A stretch of DNA of 64,000 nucleotides from Spirilliplanes yamanashiensis (GTDB lineage Bacteria; Actinomycetota; Actinomycetes; Mycobacteriales; Micromonosporaceae): contig NZ_BOOY01000022.1 in NCBI RefSeq assembly GCF_016863475.1, positions 88,058-152,057 on the forward strand, written 5' to 3'. Position numbers and translations under genes: made by a program. Shown here piece by piece: positions 8,373-17,538 of the stretch (position 1 is its first letter; every line of letters begins with the position of its first letter). The notes beneath the pieces were generated by a model, which was given only the letters and a program-made list of their open reading frames with translations, was not told where the DNA came from and did not search any database.

Positions 8373-10430
8373 TCAGCTGCCGATCGGGCCGCCGTCCAGG
8401 CGCCAGGCCACCACGACGCCCGGCTTGGCGAAGTCGCCGTCCGGCCACGTCGACGCCGGCTTGTCGAGGGAGGCGCCGCTCAGCTCGCCCGGGTGCTGCA
8501 CCGCGACGAACACCGAGCGGTCGTCGGCGGTGATGAACGGGCCGCAGGTCTCCGCGCCCGTCGGCACCGTGAGGAACTGGCGCAGGTGGCCGCGTTCCGG
8601 GCCCTCGATCGGGGTGGCGAACAGGCCGTCGTTGGCGCCCAGCGCGTTGCCGTCCGTGGAGATCCAGAGGTTGCCGGCGCCGTCGAACGCCACGTTGTCG
8701 GGGCAGGAGATCGGGGAGACCTGCGTCTTGTCGTACCCGGCGAAGTAGGTCGACGGGTCCGCCGGGTCGCCGCAGATGATCGGCAGCGACCAGGCGAAGG
8801 TGTCGGCGGTGTTGTCGCCGCGGGACTCGACCAACTCCAGCACGTGGCCGTGCTTGTTGTTGACGCGCGGGTTGGCCGGGTCGACGCCCGGGTTGGTGCC
8901 GACGCCGCGGTTGGTGTTGTTGGTCAGCGCCACGTACACCTTGCCGGTGACCTTGCTCGGCTCGACGTCCTCCGGGCGGTCCATCTTGGTGGCGCCGACC
9001 TTGTCGCCGGCGAGCCGGGTGAAGGTGAGCACCTCGACGGCGGTCATGCCGGGCACGTACGACTTGTTGCCGTGCGCCAGTTTGATCCACTGGCCGGTGC
9101 CGTCGCCGTTGATCTTCGCGACGTACAGGGTGCCGGACTCCAGCAGCGTCAGGTTGTGCCGGCGGGCCACGCCGGAGTCGCCCTTGAGGAACTTCTTGTC
9201 GCTGACGAACTTGTACAGGTAGTCGAACCGCTCGTCGTCGCCCATGTACGCGACGACCTTGCCGTTGCGGGCGACGATGACGTTGGCGCCCTCGTGCTTG
9301 AACCGGCCCAGCGCGGTGTGCTTGCGCGGCCGCGACTGCGGGTCGAGCGGGTCGATCTCGACGATCCAGCCGAACCGGTTCGCCTCGTTGGGGTGCTCGG
9401 CCAGGTCGAAGCGCTCCTGCGCGCGCTCCCACTTGCGCGAGCCGCTCGGGTAGCGGGCGGTGGTGGAGATGCCGTAGCGGGCCAGCTTCGGCTTGACGTC
9501 GTCCGCGACCGCGTCGCCGCCGACGAAGTACTGGTTGAAGTTCTCCTCGCCGGACAGCACCGTGCCCCACGGGGTGACGCCGCCGGCGCAGTTGTTCAGG
9601 GTGCCGATCGGGGTGCGGCCCTGCGGGTCGGCGGCGGTCTGCAGCAGCGGCGAGCCGGCCGCCGGGCCGGTGAACCGGAACTTCGTCTCCAGCGCGGTGA
9701 TGCGCCGGTTGTACGGCAGGTTGCCGCCGTCGGCCGCGCGCCACCGGCCGGTGCGGCCGGCGCGCTCGATCTCCACCACGGACATGCCGTGCGCGGCCAT
9801 CGCGACCTTCACCTGCTCGACGGTCATCGCGTCGAGGGTGGTGAAGCCGGGGAACATCAGCTCCTCGTTGGTGTACTCGTGGTTGACCACGAGCAGCGCC
9901 CGGTTGCGCGACAGCGGGATCACGCCGACGAAGTCGGCGTTGTAGCCGAACTGCTGGCTCTGCCGTCGCGCCGTCTGCCGGGTCACGTCCAGCCCGGGCG
10001 CGCCGGGCAGCACCGGGTCGCCCCAGCGCATGACGACCGCGTGGTCGTACCCGTTCGGGACGATCAGGGTGTCGAGCTTGTTCGGCGGGATCGCCTTGAA
10101 CGTGATGGGGCCGGCCTTCTTCGTGGCGGCGGCGCCGGCGGCGGCGGCCTCGGGCGCGGCGGGGGCCGCCGGGGCCGCGGCGGCCGGGGCGGCGAGCGCG
10201 CCGGCGGCGGCGCCGCCGAAGCCCAGGACCAGGGCGCCGGCCGCGCCGGTGCGCAGCACGCCGCGGCGGGAGAACCCGGCCTCGGCGACCTCCTGGAAGT
10301 ACGGGTTGTCCGACTCGTTCGGCACGGGGTGGTCGCAGGCGTTGCCGCAGCGGTACAGGCAGGTCATCGCGTCGCGGCCGCTGTGCCGGGGGGTGCCCAG
10401 CAGCGGCAGCAGGCGGGGGCGGGTGCTCAT
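8373..10430 (-). CDS. PhoX-like alkaline phosphatase (DUF839 family), Tat-exported
   Basis: 685 residues from the ATG at 10430, chosen because GAGGAG lies about 9 bases upstream; a longer frame exists but has no such site. The N-terminal RCGNACDHPVPNESDNPYFQ segment, followed by a twin-arginine motif (SRRGVLRTG) and a hydrophobic Ala/Gly stretch, is typical of actinobacterial PhoX proteins. The body has family motifs: NHEYTNEELMFPG, NNCAGGVTPWGTVLSGEENF, EIDPLDP, and DRPEDVEPS near residue 480. PhoX enzymes are Ca/Fe-dependent extracellular phosphomonoesterases; the substrate here is inferred. The gene diverges from the ECF sigma gene across about 170 bases. Confidence 0.9.
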   Translation of the reverse strand: MSTRPRLLPLLGTPRHSGRDAMTCLYRCGNACDHPVPNESDNPYFQEVAEAGFSRRGVLRTGAAGALVLGFGGAAAGALAAPAAAAPAAPAAPEAAAAGAAATKKAGPITFKAIPPNKLDTLIVPNGYDHAVVMRWGDPVLPGAPGLDVTRQTARRQSQQFGYNADFVGVIPLSRNRALLVVNHEYTNEELMFPGFTTLDAMTVEQVKVAMAAHGMSVVEIERAGRTGRWRAADGGNLPYNRRITALETKFRFTGPAAGSPLLQTAADPQGRTPIGTLNNCAGGVTPWGTVLSGEENFNQYFVGGDAVADDVKPKLARYGISTTARYPSGSRKWERAQERFDLAEHPNEANRFGWIVEIDPLDPQSRPRKHTALGRFKHEGANVIVARNGKVVAYMGDDERFDYLYKFVSDKKFLKGDSGVARRHNLTLLESGTLYVAKINGDGTGQWIKLAHGNKSYVPGMTAVEVLTFTRLAGDKVGATKMDRPEDVEPSKVTGKVYVALTNNTNRGVGTNPGVDPANPRVNNKHGHVLELVESRGDNTADTFAWSLPIICGDPADPSTYFAGYDKTQVSPISCPDNVAFDGAGNLWISTDGNALGANDGLFATPIEGPERGHLRQFLTVPTGAETCGPFITADDRSVFVAVQHPGELSGASLDKPASTWPDGDFAKPGVVVAWRLDGGPIGS

Positions 10431-10543
10431 GTGAGATCTGCTCCTCGTGTTTCTCGGGTGCAGGGCGGACGCTGCCACGCCGGGATGGAGCGTCCCCCTA
10501 CCGAGGGTTAACCCAAGGTGAACACGCTGTCCTCGCCGCAGGT

Positions 10544-10569
10544 TGAACCGGCCGGTGCATGCGCACGTA
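10544..10569 (+). promoter_or_regulatory. SigL-type ECF promoter upstream of the sigma gene
   Basis: TGAACC (10544-10549) is followed after 16 bases by CGTA (10566-10569), about 35 bases before the GTG start of the sigma gene. This matches the TGAACC-N16-CGT pattern known for mycobacterial SigL and suggests autoregulation. A perfect palindrome GGGTTAACCC (10505-10514) lies just upstream and may be an additional site. Confidence 0.6.
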
Positions 10570-10603
10570 AGTAGGGGTGGGAGCGAGCGGAGGGCGGCCG
10601 GCA

Positions 10604-11119
10604 GTGAACGATCAGGACGCCGACCTGCTCCGCGCCCTGCAGGACGAGCACGGCGACGCGCTGTTCGCGCACGCCGTCAGGCTGACCGGTGGGGACCGGC
10701 AGCGGGCCGAGGACCTGGTCCAGGAGACGCTGCTGCGTGCCTGGCGCCACCCCGAGGCGCTCGATCCGGAGCGGGGCGCGGTGCGGTCGTGGCTGTTCAC
10801 CACCGCGCGCAACCTCTCGATCGACGCCTGGCGGCGGCGGTCGGCCCGGGTCGGCGAGGTGGTGACGGACACGCTGCCCGAGCCGCCCCCGTCGCCCGAC
10901 GAGGCCGACCGGGCGGTGGAGGCCTGGACGGTGGCCGAGGCCCTGGCCCGGCTGAGCGAGAGTCACCGCGACGTGCTGGTGGAGTGCTTCTACCGGGGCC
11001 GGTCGGTGGCGGAGGCGGCGGCGCGCCTGGGGGTGCCGCCGGGCACGGTGAAGAGCCGCACGCACTACGCGCTGCGGCAGCTGAAGATGGTGCTGGACGA
11101 GATGGGGGTGACGGGGTGA
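10604..11119 (+). CDS. sigL: ECF RNA polymerase sigma factor, SigL-like
   Basis: 171 residues. Sigma region 2 spans about residues 8-75 (DLVQETLLRAWRH, RSWLFTTARNLSIDAWR). Region 4 spans about 110-165 (LSESHRDVLVECFYRG, then the helix-turn-helix SVAEAAARLGVPPGTVKSR). The GTG at 10604 is preferred over the longer frame because GGAGGG sits 9 bases upstream. The next gene overlaps it by four bases (GTGA) and encodes a zinc anti-sigma factor, as in the SigL/RslA pairs of mycobacteria. In that group SigL drives genes for cell-envelope and secreted redox proteins. The promoter in front suggests it transcribes its own operon. Confidence 0.88.
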   Translation: MNDQDADLLRALQDEHGDALFAHAVRLTGGDRQRAEDLVQETLLRAWRHPEALDPERGAVRSWLFTTARNLSIDAWRRRSARVGEVVTDTLPEPPPSPDEADRAVEAWTVAEALARLSESHRDVLVECFYRGRSVAEAAARLGVPPGTVKSRTHYALRQLKMVLDEMGVTG

Positions 11120-11832
11120 GGTGCGACCACGAGCACGACGACGGCGCGTACGTCCTCGGCGCCCTGTCGCCGGCCGAGCGCGCCGCCTACGAGCGGCACC
11201 TGGCCACCTGCTCGTTCTGCCGCGAGGCGGTGGCGGACATCGCCGTCCTGCCGGGCCTGCTGGGGCGCATCGACCCGGCCGACCTCGCGGCGATCATGGA
11301 CCCCGGCGGCCCGCGGCAGCGCGACCGGATGCCGGACCTGGTGGTGGCGGCCACCTCGTCCCGGCATCAGGAGCTCCGCCGCGGCCGCCGGCGCATGTTC
11401 GTGCTGGCCATGGCCGCGGCGTGTCTGGCCCTGGTGGCGGGCATCGGCGGGGCGATCCTGCTCGACCGGGAGGCGCCCGGCGTCGTGGTGCCGCCACCCG
11501 GCCAGACCGTCGCGATGCGGCCGGTCGCCGCGAACACCCCCGTGTCGGCCAGCATCAACCTGGTCAGCACCGGCTGGGGGACGAAGGTCAACATGACCTG
11601 CTTCTACGCCAAGGGCGACGGCTCGGGCGCGAAGGCGTACACGTTCCGGCTGATCGCCCACGGCGCCGACGACCGGCGCGACCAGATCGGCTCGTGGGTG
11701 GCCGCGCCCGGCGCGGAGATCTCCATGTCGGGCATGACCAGCCTCGCCGGCCACAACCTGACCCGCCTGGAGCTGGTCCGCGGCGCGGACGACGCCACGG
11801 CGACGACGGTCCTCACCTACGACGTGCCCTAG
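11116..11832 (+). CDS. Zinc anti-sigma factor (RslA-like) with one membrane helix
   Basis: 238 residues starting at the GTG that overlaps the sigma stop. Residues about 3-45 carry the ZAS signature: His in the first helix, then HLATCSFC (H-x3-C-x2-C). One transmembrane helix lies at about 93-115 (MFVLAMAAACLALVAGIGG). The exported C-terminal domain has an ordered beta-rich look (VNMTCFYAKGDGSGAKAYTFRL) like other actinobacterial anti-sigma sensors. It should hold the sigma factor at the membrane and release it on an envelope or redox signal. The four-base overlap ensures coupled translation. Confidence 0.87.
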   Translation: MRCDHEHDDGAYVLGALSPAERAAYERHLATCSFCREAVADIAVLPGLLGRIDPADLAAIMDPGGPRQRDRMPDLVVAATSSRHQELRRGRRRMFVLAMAAACLALVAGIGGAILLDREAPGVVVPPPGQTVAMRPVAANTPVSASINLVSTGWGTKVNMTCFYAKGDGSGAKAYTFRLIAHGADDRRDQIGSWVAAPGAEISMSGMTSLAGHNLTRLELVRGADDATATTVLTYDVP

Positions 11833-11835
11833 GGG

Positions 11836-12762
11836 TCAGCGGGTCGCCGCGGCCGCCGCTTCGGGTGTGGTGGCCGCGGTGGCCCGTTCCCGCCGCGCGT
11901 GCCGCAGGGCGTCCGCGGTGAAGACGATCAGCGCCACCCAGACCAACGCGAAGCCGGCGAGCCGCGCCGGCGGCATCGGCTCGTGCAGGATCAGCACGCC
12001 GCACGCCAGCTGCAGGATCGGCGCCACGTACTGCAGGATGCCCAGGCCGGTGAGCGGGACCCGGTTGGCGGCGGCCGCGAACAGCAGCAGCGGCACCGCG
12101 GTGGCCGCGCCGGAGAGCAGGATCAGCGTCGTGTGCCAGGCCGAGACGTGCCCGACGACCGCGTCGCCGGTCCAGGACAGCCAGCCCAGGTACGCGACCG
12201 CGGGCAGCGCCAGCACCGCCGACTCGATGAACAGGCCCTCCGCCGGCGGCAGCGACAGCCGCTTCTTGACCAGGCTGTACGTGCCGAAGCTGGCCGCCAG
12301 GGTGAGCGCCACGTACGGCAGGTGGCCGTAGTCCACGGTCAGCACCGCCACAGCGGCCGCGCCGACGGCCAGCGCCGCCCACTGCGCCACCCGCAGCCGC
12401 TCGCGCATCACCGTGACGCCGAGCAGCACCACGACCAGCGGGGTGATGAAGTAGCCCAGCGACGTCTCGACGACCCGGCCGGCGTTGACGCCGTAGATGT
12501 AGGTGCCCCAGTTGACGCCGATCAGGGCGCCGGCCAGCGTGATCCCCGCCAGGGCCTTCGGCTGCCGGACGATGCGGGCCAGGAACCGCCAGTTGCGCAT
12601 GGCGGCCAGCAGCAGGCTGACGAACAGCACCGACCAGACGATGCGGTGGGCGAGGATCTCGATGGCGCCGGCAGGGGCGAGCAGCCGGAAGTACAGCGGG
12701 AAGAACCCCCACAGCATGTAGGCGCCCAGCCCGAACAGGTAGCCCTTGCGTTCCTCGCCCAT
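11836..12762 (-). CDS. rarD: RarD-type EamA transporter
   Basis: 308 residues with about ten hydrophobic helices. The opening MGEERKGYLFGLGAYMLWGF is the RarD signature of the DMT/EamA superfamily, and ILAHRIVWS and GVNWGTYIYGVN are typical family motifs. The ATG at 12762 is chosen because homology begins there, although the frame is open further upstream into the preceding GNAT gene. It begins 6 bases after the GNAT stop, so the two are probably co-transcribed. The substrate is unknown; RarD proteins are drug/metabolite carriers. Its stop lies 3 bases from the stop of the convergent anti-sigma gene, leaving no room for a terminator. Confidence 0.87.
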   Translation of the reverse strand: MGEERKGYLFGLGAYMLWGFFPLYFRLLAPAGAIEILAHRIVWSVLFVSLLLAAMRNWRFLARIVRQPKALAGITLAGALIGVNWGTYIYGVNAGRVVETSLGYFITPLVVVLLGVTVMRERLRVAQWAALAVGAAAVAVLTVDYGHLPYVALTLAASFGTYSLVKKRLSLPPAEGLFIESAVLALPAVAYLGWLSWTGDAVVGHVSAWHTTLILLSGAATAVPLLLFAAAANRVPLTGLGILQYVAPILQLACGVLILHEPMPPARLAGFALVWVALIVFTADALRHARRERATAATTPEAAAAATR

Positions 12763-12767
12763 GCCGT

Positions 12768-13247
12768 TCACGGTAAGGGCTGGACCATGATCGGGTCCTG
12801 ACGTATGGGGGACGTCACCTGGAGTCGCAGCTCCATCCAGCGCCCGGCGTCCACCGGGGCGAAGCCCAGCCGGGCGTACACGCCGTGCGCGTCGTCCGTC
12901 GTCAGCAGGAACCGGGTCAGCCCGCGCGCGGCCAGCTCGTCGCGCAGCGCCCCCACCAGCCACGACCCCAGGCCGATGCCGCGCACCGCGCGGTCGACGT
13001 ACACGTCGCTCAGGTACGCGAACACCGCGCCGTCGGTGACCAGGCGGGCGAACGCCACCTGGCGGCCGTCGCCCGGCCGGTACACCCCGAACGGCGCCGA
13101 CCCGGCGATCGCCGCCGCCATCAGCTCACGGGTGCGGCCCGGCGCCCAGTACGAGTCGGTGGCGAGCCAGTGGGTCACGAGGTCGACGTCCAGGCGGGCC
13201 GGGTCGCCGTCGAGCACGTGGCCGTCGTCGCGGGTCAGGGAAAACAT
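12768..13247 (-). CDS. GNAT N-acetyltransferase
   Basis: 159 residues from the ATG at 13247; an in-frame GTG four codons earlier is an alternative. The acetyl-CoA binding loop is visible as RGIGLGSWLVGALRDEL, preceded by the strand LSDVYVDRAV and followed by TDDAHGVYARLGFAPVD. The substrate cannot be predicted. It sits directly upstream of the RarD gene on the same strand. Confidence 0.82.
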   Translation of the reverse strand: MFSLTRDDGHVLDGDPARLDVDLVTHWLATDSYWAPGRTRELMAAAIAGSAPFGVYRPGDGRQVAFARLVTDGAVFAYLSDVYVDRAVRGIGLGSWLVGALRDELAARGLTRFLLTTDDAHGVYARLGFAPVDAGRWMELRLQVTSPIRQDPIMVQPLP

Positions 13248-13308
13248 GCCGCCCAGCACAGCGCGCGGGGCGGCCCGGGCACAGCTCCAATTCCCGGGAT
13301 GTGGCCGG

Positions 13309-13698
13309 TCAGTCGTCCTTGCCGTCGGGCACGAACAGGTTGAGCAGCCAGCCCACGACGCCGACGATGAGCGCGCCCAGCACCGCGTCCGGCCAGAAGT
13401 CGTCGACGTGGAACGGCACGTCGAACTGCCCGGCGATCCAGCTGGTCAGCAGGAACAGCAGGCCGTTGACGGCGAGCGCGACCAGGCCGAGGGTCAGCAC
13501 GTAGAAGCCGCAGCCGACCGTCTTGATGATCGGCCGCAGGACCGCGTTGATCAGCCCGAAGGCCGCCGCCACCAGGACTAGCGTGCCGATCTTGCCGGGC
13601 ACGGACTCGGCGGTGACCCGGATGCCGTCGACGAGCAGCGTGGCGATCCACAGCGCCACCGCGCCGGTCACCAGTCGGATGAGCAGACCCATGGCCAT
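13309..13698 (-). CDS. Phage-holin-IV-like (YvlD-type) membrane protein
   Basis: 129 residues with four hydrophobic segments. AFGLINAVLRPIIK followed by TLGLVALAVNGLLF is characteristic of the YvlD/mycobacterial four-helix family (Pfam phage holin 4_2 superfamily). Despite the name, chromosomal members are ordinary small membrane proteins of unclear function. There are no lysis or structural phage genes nearby. It lies 34 bases downstream of eccE on the same strand and may be co-transcribed. Confidence 0.8.
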   Translation of the reverse strand: MAMGLLIRLVTGAVALWIATLLVDGIRVTAESVPGKIGTLVLVAAAFGLINAVLRPIIKTVGCGFYVLTLGLVALAVNGLLFLLTSWIAGQFDVPFHVDDFWPDAVLGALIVGVVGWLLNLFVPDGKDD

Positions 13699-13732
13699 GA
13701 TCGTGCCATGCGCCGACCAGCCCGGGGAGTGG

Positions 13733-15565
13733 TCAGCCGCGCATGATCGGCCCGATCTGCTGCTGCTCGATCGGCGTGGTCGACAGCGCCACCCAGCGCA
13801 CCGCCCGCCGCACCACCACGCCCACCATGTCGGCGCGGATGCGGGTCAGCCACTGCGCCGCGTCGCCCAGGCCCAGCGAGGCCGCCGCCAGACCCGCCTC
13901 GTCCGGCCGCAGCGGCTGCAGGATCAGCAGGTCCGCCCGGGACGCCACGTCCACGTCGACCGGCAGGAACTCGTCGCGCACCACCAGCGTCGCCTGCCAG
14001 CCGTGACCCGGCCGGGTGTCCGCGCCGACCGGCCCCACGTCCACGATCACCAGCAGCGGGTGCAGCTGGCTGCCCGGCGGCATCTCCAGCGCCCGCCCCG
14101 GCGGCACCACGTGCAGCGTCTCGCCGGGCGTCGCCACGCCCCGGCCGAACGGCTCCCACGCCTGCGGCCGCGCCGTCTGCACCACCACGCGTGCGCCCAG
14201 CGCCATCGCCCGCAACGCCACCAGCTGGGCCAGCCGCACGCCGCCCACCAGCACCGCGCGGGTCTGCTCCGGCCGGAACAGCCGGGCCACCACCGGCTCG
14301 CCGTGCCGGTTGCTGCCGATCATCAGGCCGCCCGCGCCCGTCGCCGGCTCGATCCCCGCCAGCACGCCCGTCGCCGGGACCTCGCCCGCCGGCATCTCCG
14401 GCGGGCGGCGCCGCGTGCCGCCGCCCAGCGGCAGCGTGGCCGCCAGCCCCGACAGGTGCGCGCCGTCCAGCCGCCGGGCCGGCACGTGCTCGGCCGCCAG
14501 CACCTGGCGCAGCGCGCCCGACGCCGCCGCCAGGGCCCGCTCGTCCGGGGCCGCCAGGCGTACCGTCACCTCGGCCGCCGTGCCCCCGGCCGTGCGCGGC
14601 CCCGCGGTGATCGCGACCGTGGTGGCCGTGGCCGGCAGCGCCAGCACCCGGCCGACCAGCCGCTGCGCCGCCTCCGGCCGCAGCCGGGCCAGCCGCCCCA
14701 CCGTGTACGTGGCCTGCTCCAGCCCCCCGAAGCTCAGCCCCGCCCACGACTCCTGGCCCGGCTGGTCCGGGCGGTGGTGTGCCAGCTCGTGCACCGCCTG
14801 CACCGCCGCCGCCTCGCCCAGCGGGCGCACCGGCACCCCGGGCAGCCGGCGCGGCACCTTGCGGATCAGGCCGCCCAGCACCCGGTGCAGGTCCTCCTCC
14901 GACCAGCCCTCCGTGCGCAGCACCCGCAACGCCAGCAGCGTGCGGGTGTGGCTCAGCAGCCGGCCGTCCGTCAGCTGCCGGTACGAGTTCGCCGGCAGCG
15001 CCGCGCCCGCCCGCAGCGCGGGGGCCGGCACCGCCGTCAGCAGCAGCTGCGCGCTCACCGGCGGGCCGTCCTTGCCCGGCGGCAGCAGCGACTCCGGCGA
15101 CGGCAGGGTCACCGCGTCGTCCGCCAGCAGGGCGTTCGGGTCGCCGATCTCCAGCACCGCGGTCACGCCGTAGCCGTCCGCCAGCACGGCCGTGCTCTCG
15201 CCCGCCAGCTCCACCGTGGACACCACCGTGCCCGGCGCCACCAGCGCCAGCAGGTCGCCGTCGGCGGTGCCGTGCCGGCGGCCCGCGAACTGCAGCAGCG
15301 TGCCCGCCCACTCGTACGCCCACCGGCCCTTGAAGCGGGCCCACGCGCCCGCCAGCAGCAGCGCGGCCAGGACCGCCGCGGCCGCCGTCTGCGCCGTTCC
15401 CGCCACCAGCCCGGCCAGCACCAGCACCACCGCAACCTGCGTCGCCACCAGCTGGCCCGCGCCCGCGCCGAGCAGGCGTCCACGGTGGAGGGTGGTGGGA
15501 GCCCGGCGCTTCTGCTGCGCGCGTCCCCGCTCGACGCGGCTCGTCGCGGCCACTCCTGCCGTCAC
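13733..15565 (-). CDS. eccE: Type VII secretion protein EccE
   Basis: 610 residues from the GTG at 15565, which has GGGAGG about 6 bases upstream; the longer open frame overlaps the divergent eccB and is not used. Two adjacent transmembrane helices (about 38-76, VVLVLAGLVAGTAQTAAAA and following) are followed by FKGRWAYEWAGTLL and a large soluble domain typical of EccE. EccE is a peripheral membrane subunit of the ESX/T7SS inner-membrane complex. It diverges from eccB over 87 bases. Streptomycete and micromonosporal EccE proteins are longer than mycobacterial ones, which fits. Confidence 0.85.
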   Translation of the reverse strand: MTAGVAATSRVERGRAQQKRRAPTTLHRGRLLGAGAGQLVATQVAVVLVLAGLVAGTAQTAAAAVLAALLLAGAWARFKGRWAYEWAGTLLQFAGRRHGTADGDLLALVAPGTVVSTVELAGESTAVLADGYGVTAVLEIGDPNALLADDAVTLPSPESLLPPGKDGPPVSAQLLLTAVPAPALRAGAALPANSYRQLTDGRLLSHTRTLLALRVLRTEGWSEEDLHRVLGGLIRKVPRRLPGVPVRPLGEAAAVQAVHELAHHRPDQPGQESWAGLSFGGLEQATYTVGRLARLRPEAAQRLVGRVLALPATATTVAITAGPRTAGGTAAEVTVRLAAPDERALAAASGALRQVLAAEHVPARRLDGAHLSGLAATLPLGGGTRRRPPEMPAGEVPATGVLAGIEPATGAGGLMIGSNRHGEPVVARLFRPEQTRAVLVGGVRLAQLVALRAMALGARVVVQTARPQAWEPFGRGVATPGETLHVVPPGRALEMPPGSQLHPLLVIVDVGPVGADTRPGHGWQATLVVRDEFLPVDVDVASRADLLILQPLRPDEAGLAAASLGLGDAAQWLTRIRADMVGVVVRRAVRWVALSTTPIEQQQIGPIMRG

Positions 15566-15652
15566 CGTGCGCCTCCCCCGATGGTCCCTGCCCCCACGGG
15601 CGGCGGAGGCGGGCCTATCGTATGGCCTGCGTCGATCCTTCAGGGGGACACA

Positions 15653-17041
15653 ATGCCGTCGCGGCAGGACCAGCTGCACTCGTACCAGTTCATGATCCAG
15701 CGCGTCGTCGCGGCGCTGGTCATGCGCGAGACCGACCCCGCCCAGTCGCCGTTCCGGCGGGCCATGGGCGCCACGGTCGCGAGTGTCCTGATCGCCGCCA
15801 TCGTCCTCGCCGGCACCGCCGCCTGGGCGTTCCTGCGCGGCTCCAGCGCGAAGAACTGGAAGAACGGCGCCCGCTCCGCCGTCGTGCTGGAGAAGGAGAC
15901 CGGCGCCTCGTACGTGCTGCGCAACGGCGTCCTGCACCCTGTCCTCAACTTCACCTCCGGCGTGCTCATCACCGGCTCCGCCAAGCCCGTCACCGTGTCC
16001 GCCCGCGCCCTGGAGGGCGAGCCCCGCGGCGCCACCCTCGGCGTCGTCGACCTGCCCGCCTCGCTGCCCGCCCGCAACCGGCTCACCGCCGGCCCGTGGA
16101 CCGTCTGCTCCGCCACCGGCACCGACACCACCTCCACCCTGACCGTCGGCGCCGGCCCCGTCGGCGGCGCCGAGCTGCGCGACCGCGCCGCCCTCGTCGA
16201 GGGCGCCGGCGGCGCGAACTGGCTGCTCTGGCAGGGCCGCCGCTACCGCATCACCGCCGAGGCCCTGCTCAAGCAGCTCGGTGGCGGCACCATCCAGCCG
16301 GTACGGGTCGCCGAGGCGCTCCTCAAGCCCATCGAGGAGGGTGATCGCATCGCCCCGGTGCGCCCCGCCGGCTACGGCGAGGTCTCCACCCGCACCGGCC
16401 TGCGCATCGGCACCGTGGTCACCGCGGGTCCCACCCTGTGGGGCGTCGTCGTCGCCGAGGGCGTCGCCCCCGTCACCACCCTGCAGCGCACCCTCGCCCT
16501 GTCCGACCCGGGCTACCGCGCCGCCGCCGGCGCCGACCGCGAGATCGCCATCGAACTCGGCCAGTGGAACGACTGGGCCGAGAGCCCGTGGACCCCGTCG
16601 CGCCCCACCGCCGCCCCCGCCACCCTGCCCGACCTGGCCCGCGTCGACGGCGCCGCCTGCGCCACCTACGACCCCGCCCAGGACGACCCGGCCCGCCGCC
16701 TCACCCTCCACACCGGATCCGCGCTGCCCGACGTCCAGCGCCGCACCCGCACCCCCGGCACCGGCCCGGCCGGCACCGTCCTCGCCGACTACGTCCTCGT
16801 CCGCCCCGGCTGGGGCGCCCTCGTCCAGGCCGCCCCCGCCCCCGGCGCCACCGGCGGCACCGTCCTGCTCGTCACCGACCCCGGCCGCCAGTTCGCCCTG
16901 GCCGACCCCGCCGACGTCAAGAAGCGCCTCGGCTACGCGACGGTCACCCCCGTCGCCGTCCCGTCCGGCTTCACGGGCCTCATCCCGGCCGGCGCGGGCC
17001 TCGACCCCGCCGCCGCCGACAAGGCCGTCACAGCGCCCTGA
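15653..17041 (+). CDS. eccB: Type VII secretion protein EccB
   Basis: 462 residues. MPSRQDQLHSYQFMIQRVVA is the conserved EccB N-terminus. A single transmembrane helix follows at about 38-63, then WKNGARSAVVLEKETGASYV, LNFTSGVLI and the extracytoplasmic repeat domain. Family length is about 450-510. AGGGGGA sits just upstream of the ATG. EccB is the trans-membrane/periplasmic ATPase-associated subunit of the T7SS core. A hairpin terminator follows the gene, then the two WXG100 substrate genes. Confidence 0.93.
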   Translation: MPSRQDQLHSYQFMIQRVVAALVMRETDPAQSPFRRAMGATVASVLIAAIVLAGTAAWAFLRGSSAKNWKNGARSAVVLEKETGASYVLRNGVLHPVLNFTSGVLITGSAKPVTVSARALEGEPRGATLGVVDLPASLPARNRLTAGPWTVCSATGTDTTSTLTVGAGPVGGAELRDRAALVEGAGGANWLLWQGRRYRITAEALLKQLGGGTIQPVRVAEALLKPIEEGDRIAPVRPAGYGEVSTRTGLRIGTVVTAGPTLWGVVVAEGVAPVTTLQRTLALSDPGYRAAAGADREIAIELGQWNDWAESPWTPSRPTAAPATLPDLARVDGAACATYDPAQDDPARRLTLHTGSALPDVQRRTRTPGTGPAGTVLADYVLVRPGWGALVQAAPAPGATGGTVLLVTDPGRQFALADPADVKKRLGYATVTPVAVPSGFTGLIPAGAGLDPAAADKAVTAP

Positions 17042-17096
17042 CGGTTGTCCACAGGGACTGTCGACCGTGGACGGTCGGCGCTACCGTCGGTGCGTC

Positions 17097-17119
17097 CGGC
17101 TGCCCCCTACGGGCAGCCG
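17097..17119 (+). terminator. Hairpin after eccB
   Basis: A 9-bp inverted repeat (17097-17105 with 17111-17119, loop CCTAC) lies between eccB and the WXG100 genes. It may separate the membrane-complex transcript from the substrate transcript. A TTGTC-N9-GACAA dyad (17140-17158) lies just upstream of the first WXG100 gene and could be an operator. Confidence 0.5.
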
Positions 17120-17185
17120 AAAGCGGCTAGCCTGACGGCTTGTCGTTTCGACTGACAACTTTCGAGGAAGCGGGGTGACGTCGGA

Positions 17186-17506
17186 ATGTCCCAGACGCAG
17201 TCAGAAGCCGCGGTGATGGAGCAGGCCGCCGCGAAGTTCGAGCAGACCAACGAGCAGCTGCAGCAGATGCTCACCGGCCTGATGAACGAGCTCTCGGTGC
17301 TGGAGAGCGCCTGGCAGGGCAGCGGTGGCGCGTCCTTCACGCAGGTCAAGGTCCAGTGGAGCAACGACCAGGCCGCCATCCAGCGCGCCCTGGCCGAGAC
17401 CGCCGAGGCCATCCGCACCGCCGGGCAGAACTACACGGCCACCGACACCGAGGCGTCGAGCCGCATCACCCAGTCCGGCGGCGGCGGCATCACCCTGCCG
17501 CTCTGA
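17186..17506 (+). CDS. WXG100 (Esx-type) secreted protein 1
   Basis: 106 residues forming two predicted helices around a turn with WQG (Trp43-Gly45), the WXG100 hallmark. YTATD (83-87) fits the YxxxD/E export motif used by T7SS substrates. No signal peptide. It should form a helical heterodimer with the next gene product and be exported by the T7SS. The two genes are 32 bases apart and probably one operon. Confidence 0.93.
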   Translation: MSQTQSEAAVMEQAAAKFEQTNEQLQQMLTGLMNELSVLESAWQGSGGASFTQVKVQWSNDQAAIQRALAETAEAIRTAGQNYTATDTEASSRITQSGGGGITLPL

Positions 17507-17538
17507 CGACGCCACACACTTTCGGGGAGGAAACACAC

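Noticed and set aside
13309..13698. Holin gene as evidence of a prophage
   Set aside because: The protein is a YvlD-type chromosomal membrane protein and no lysis or phage structural genes surround it.
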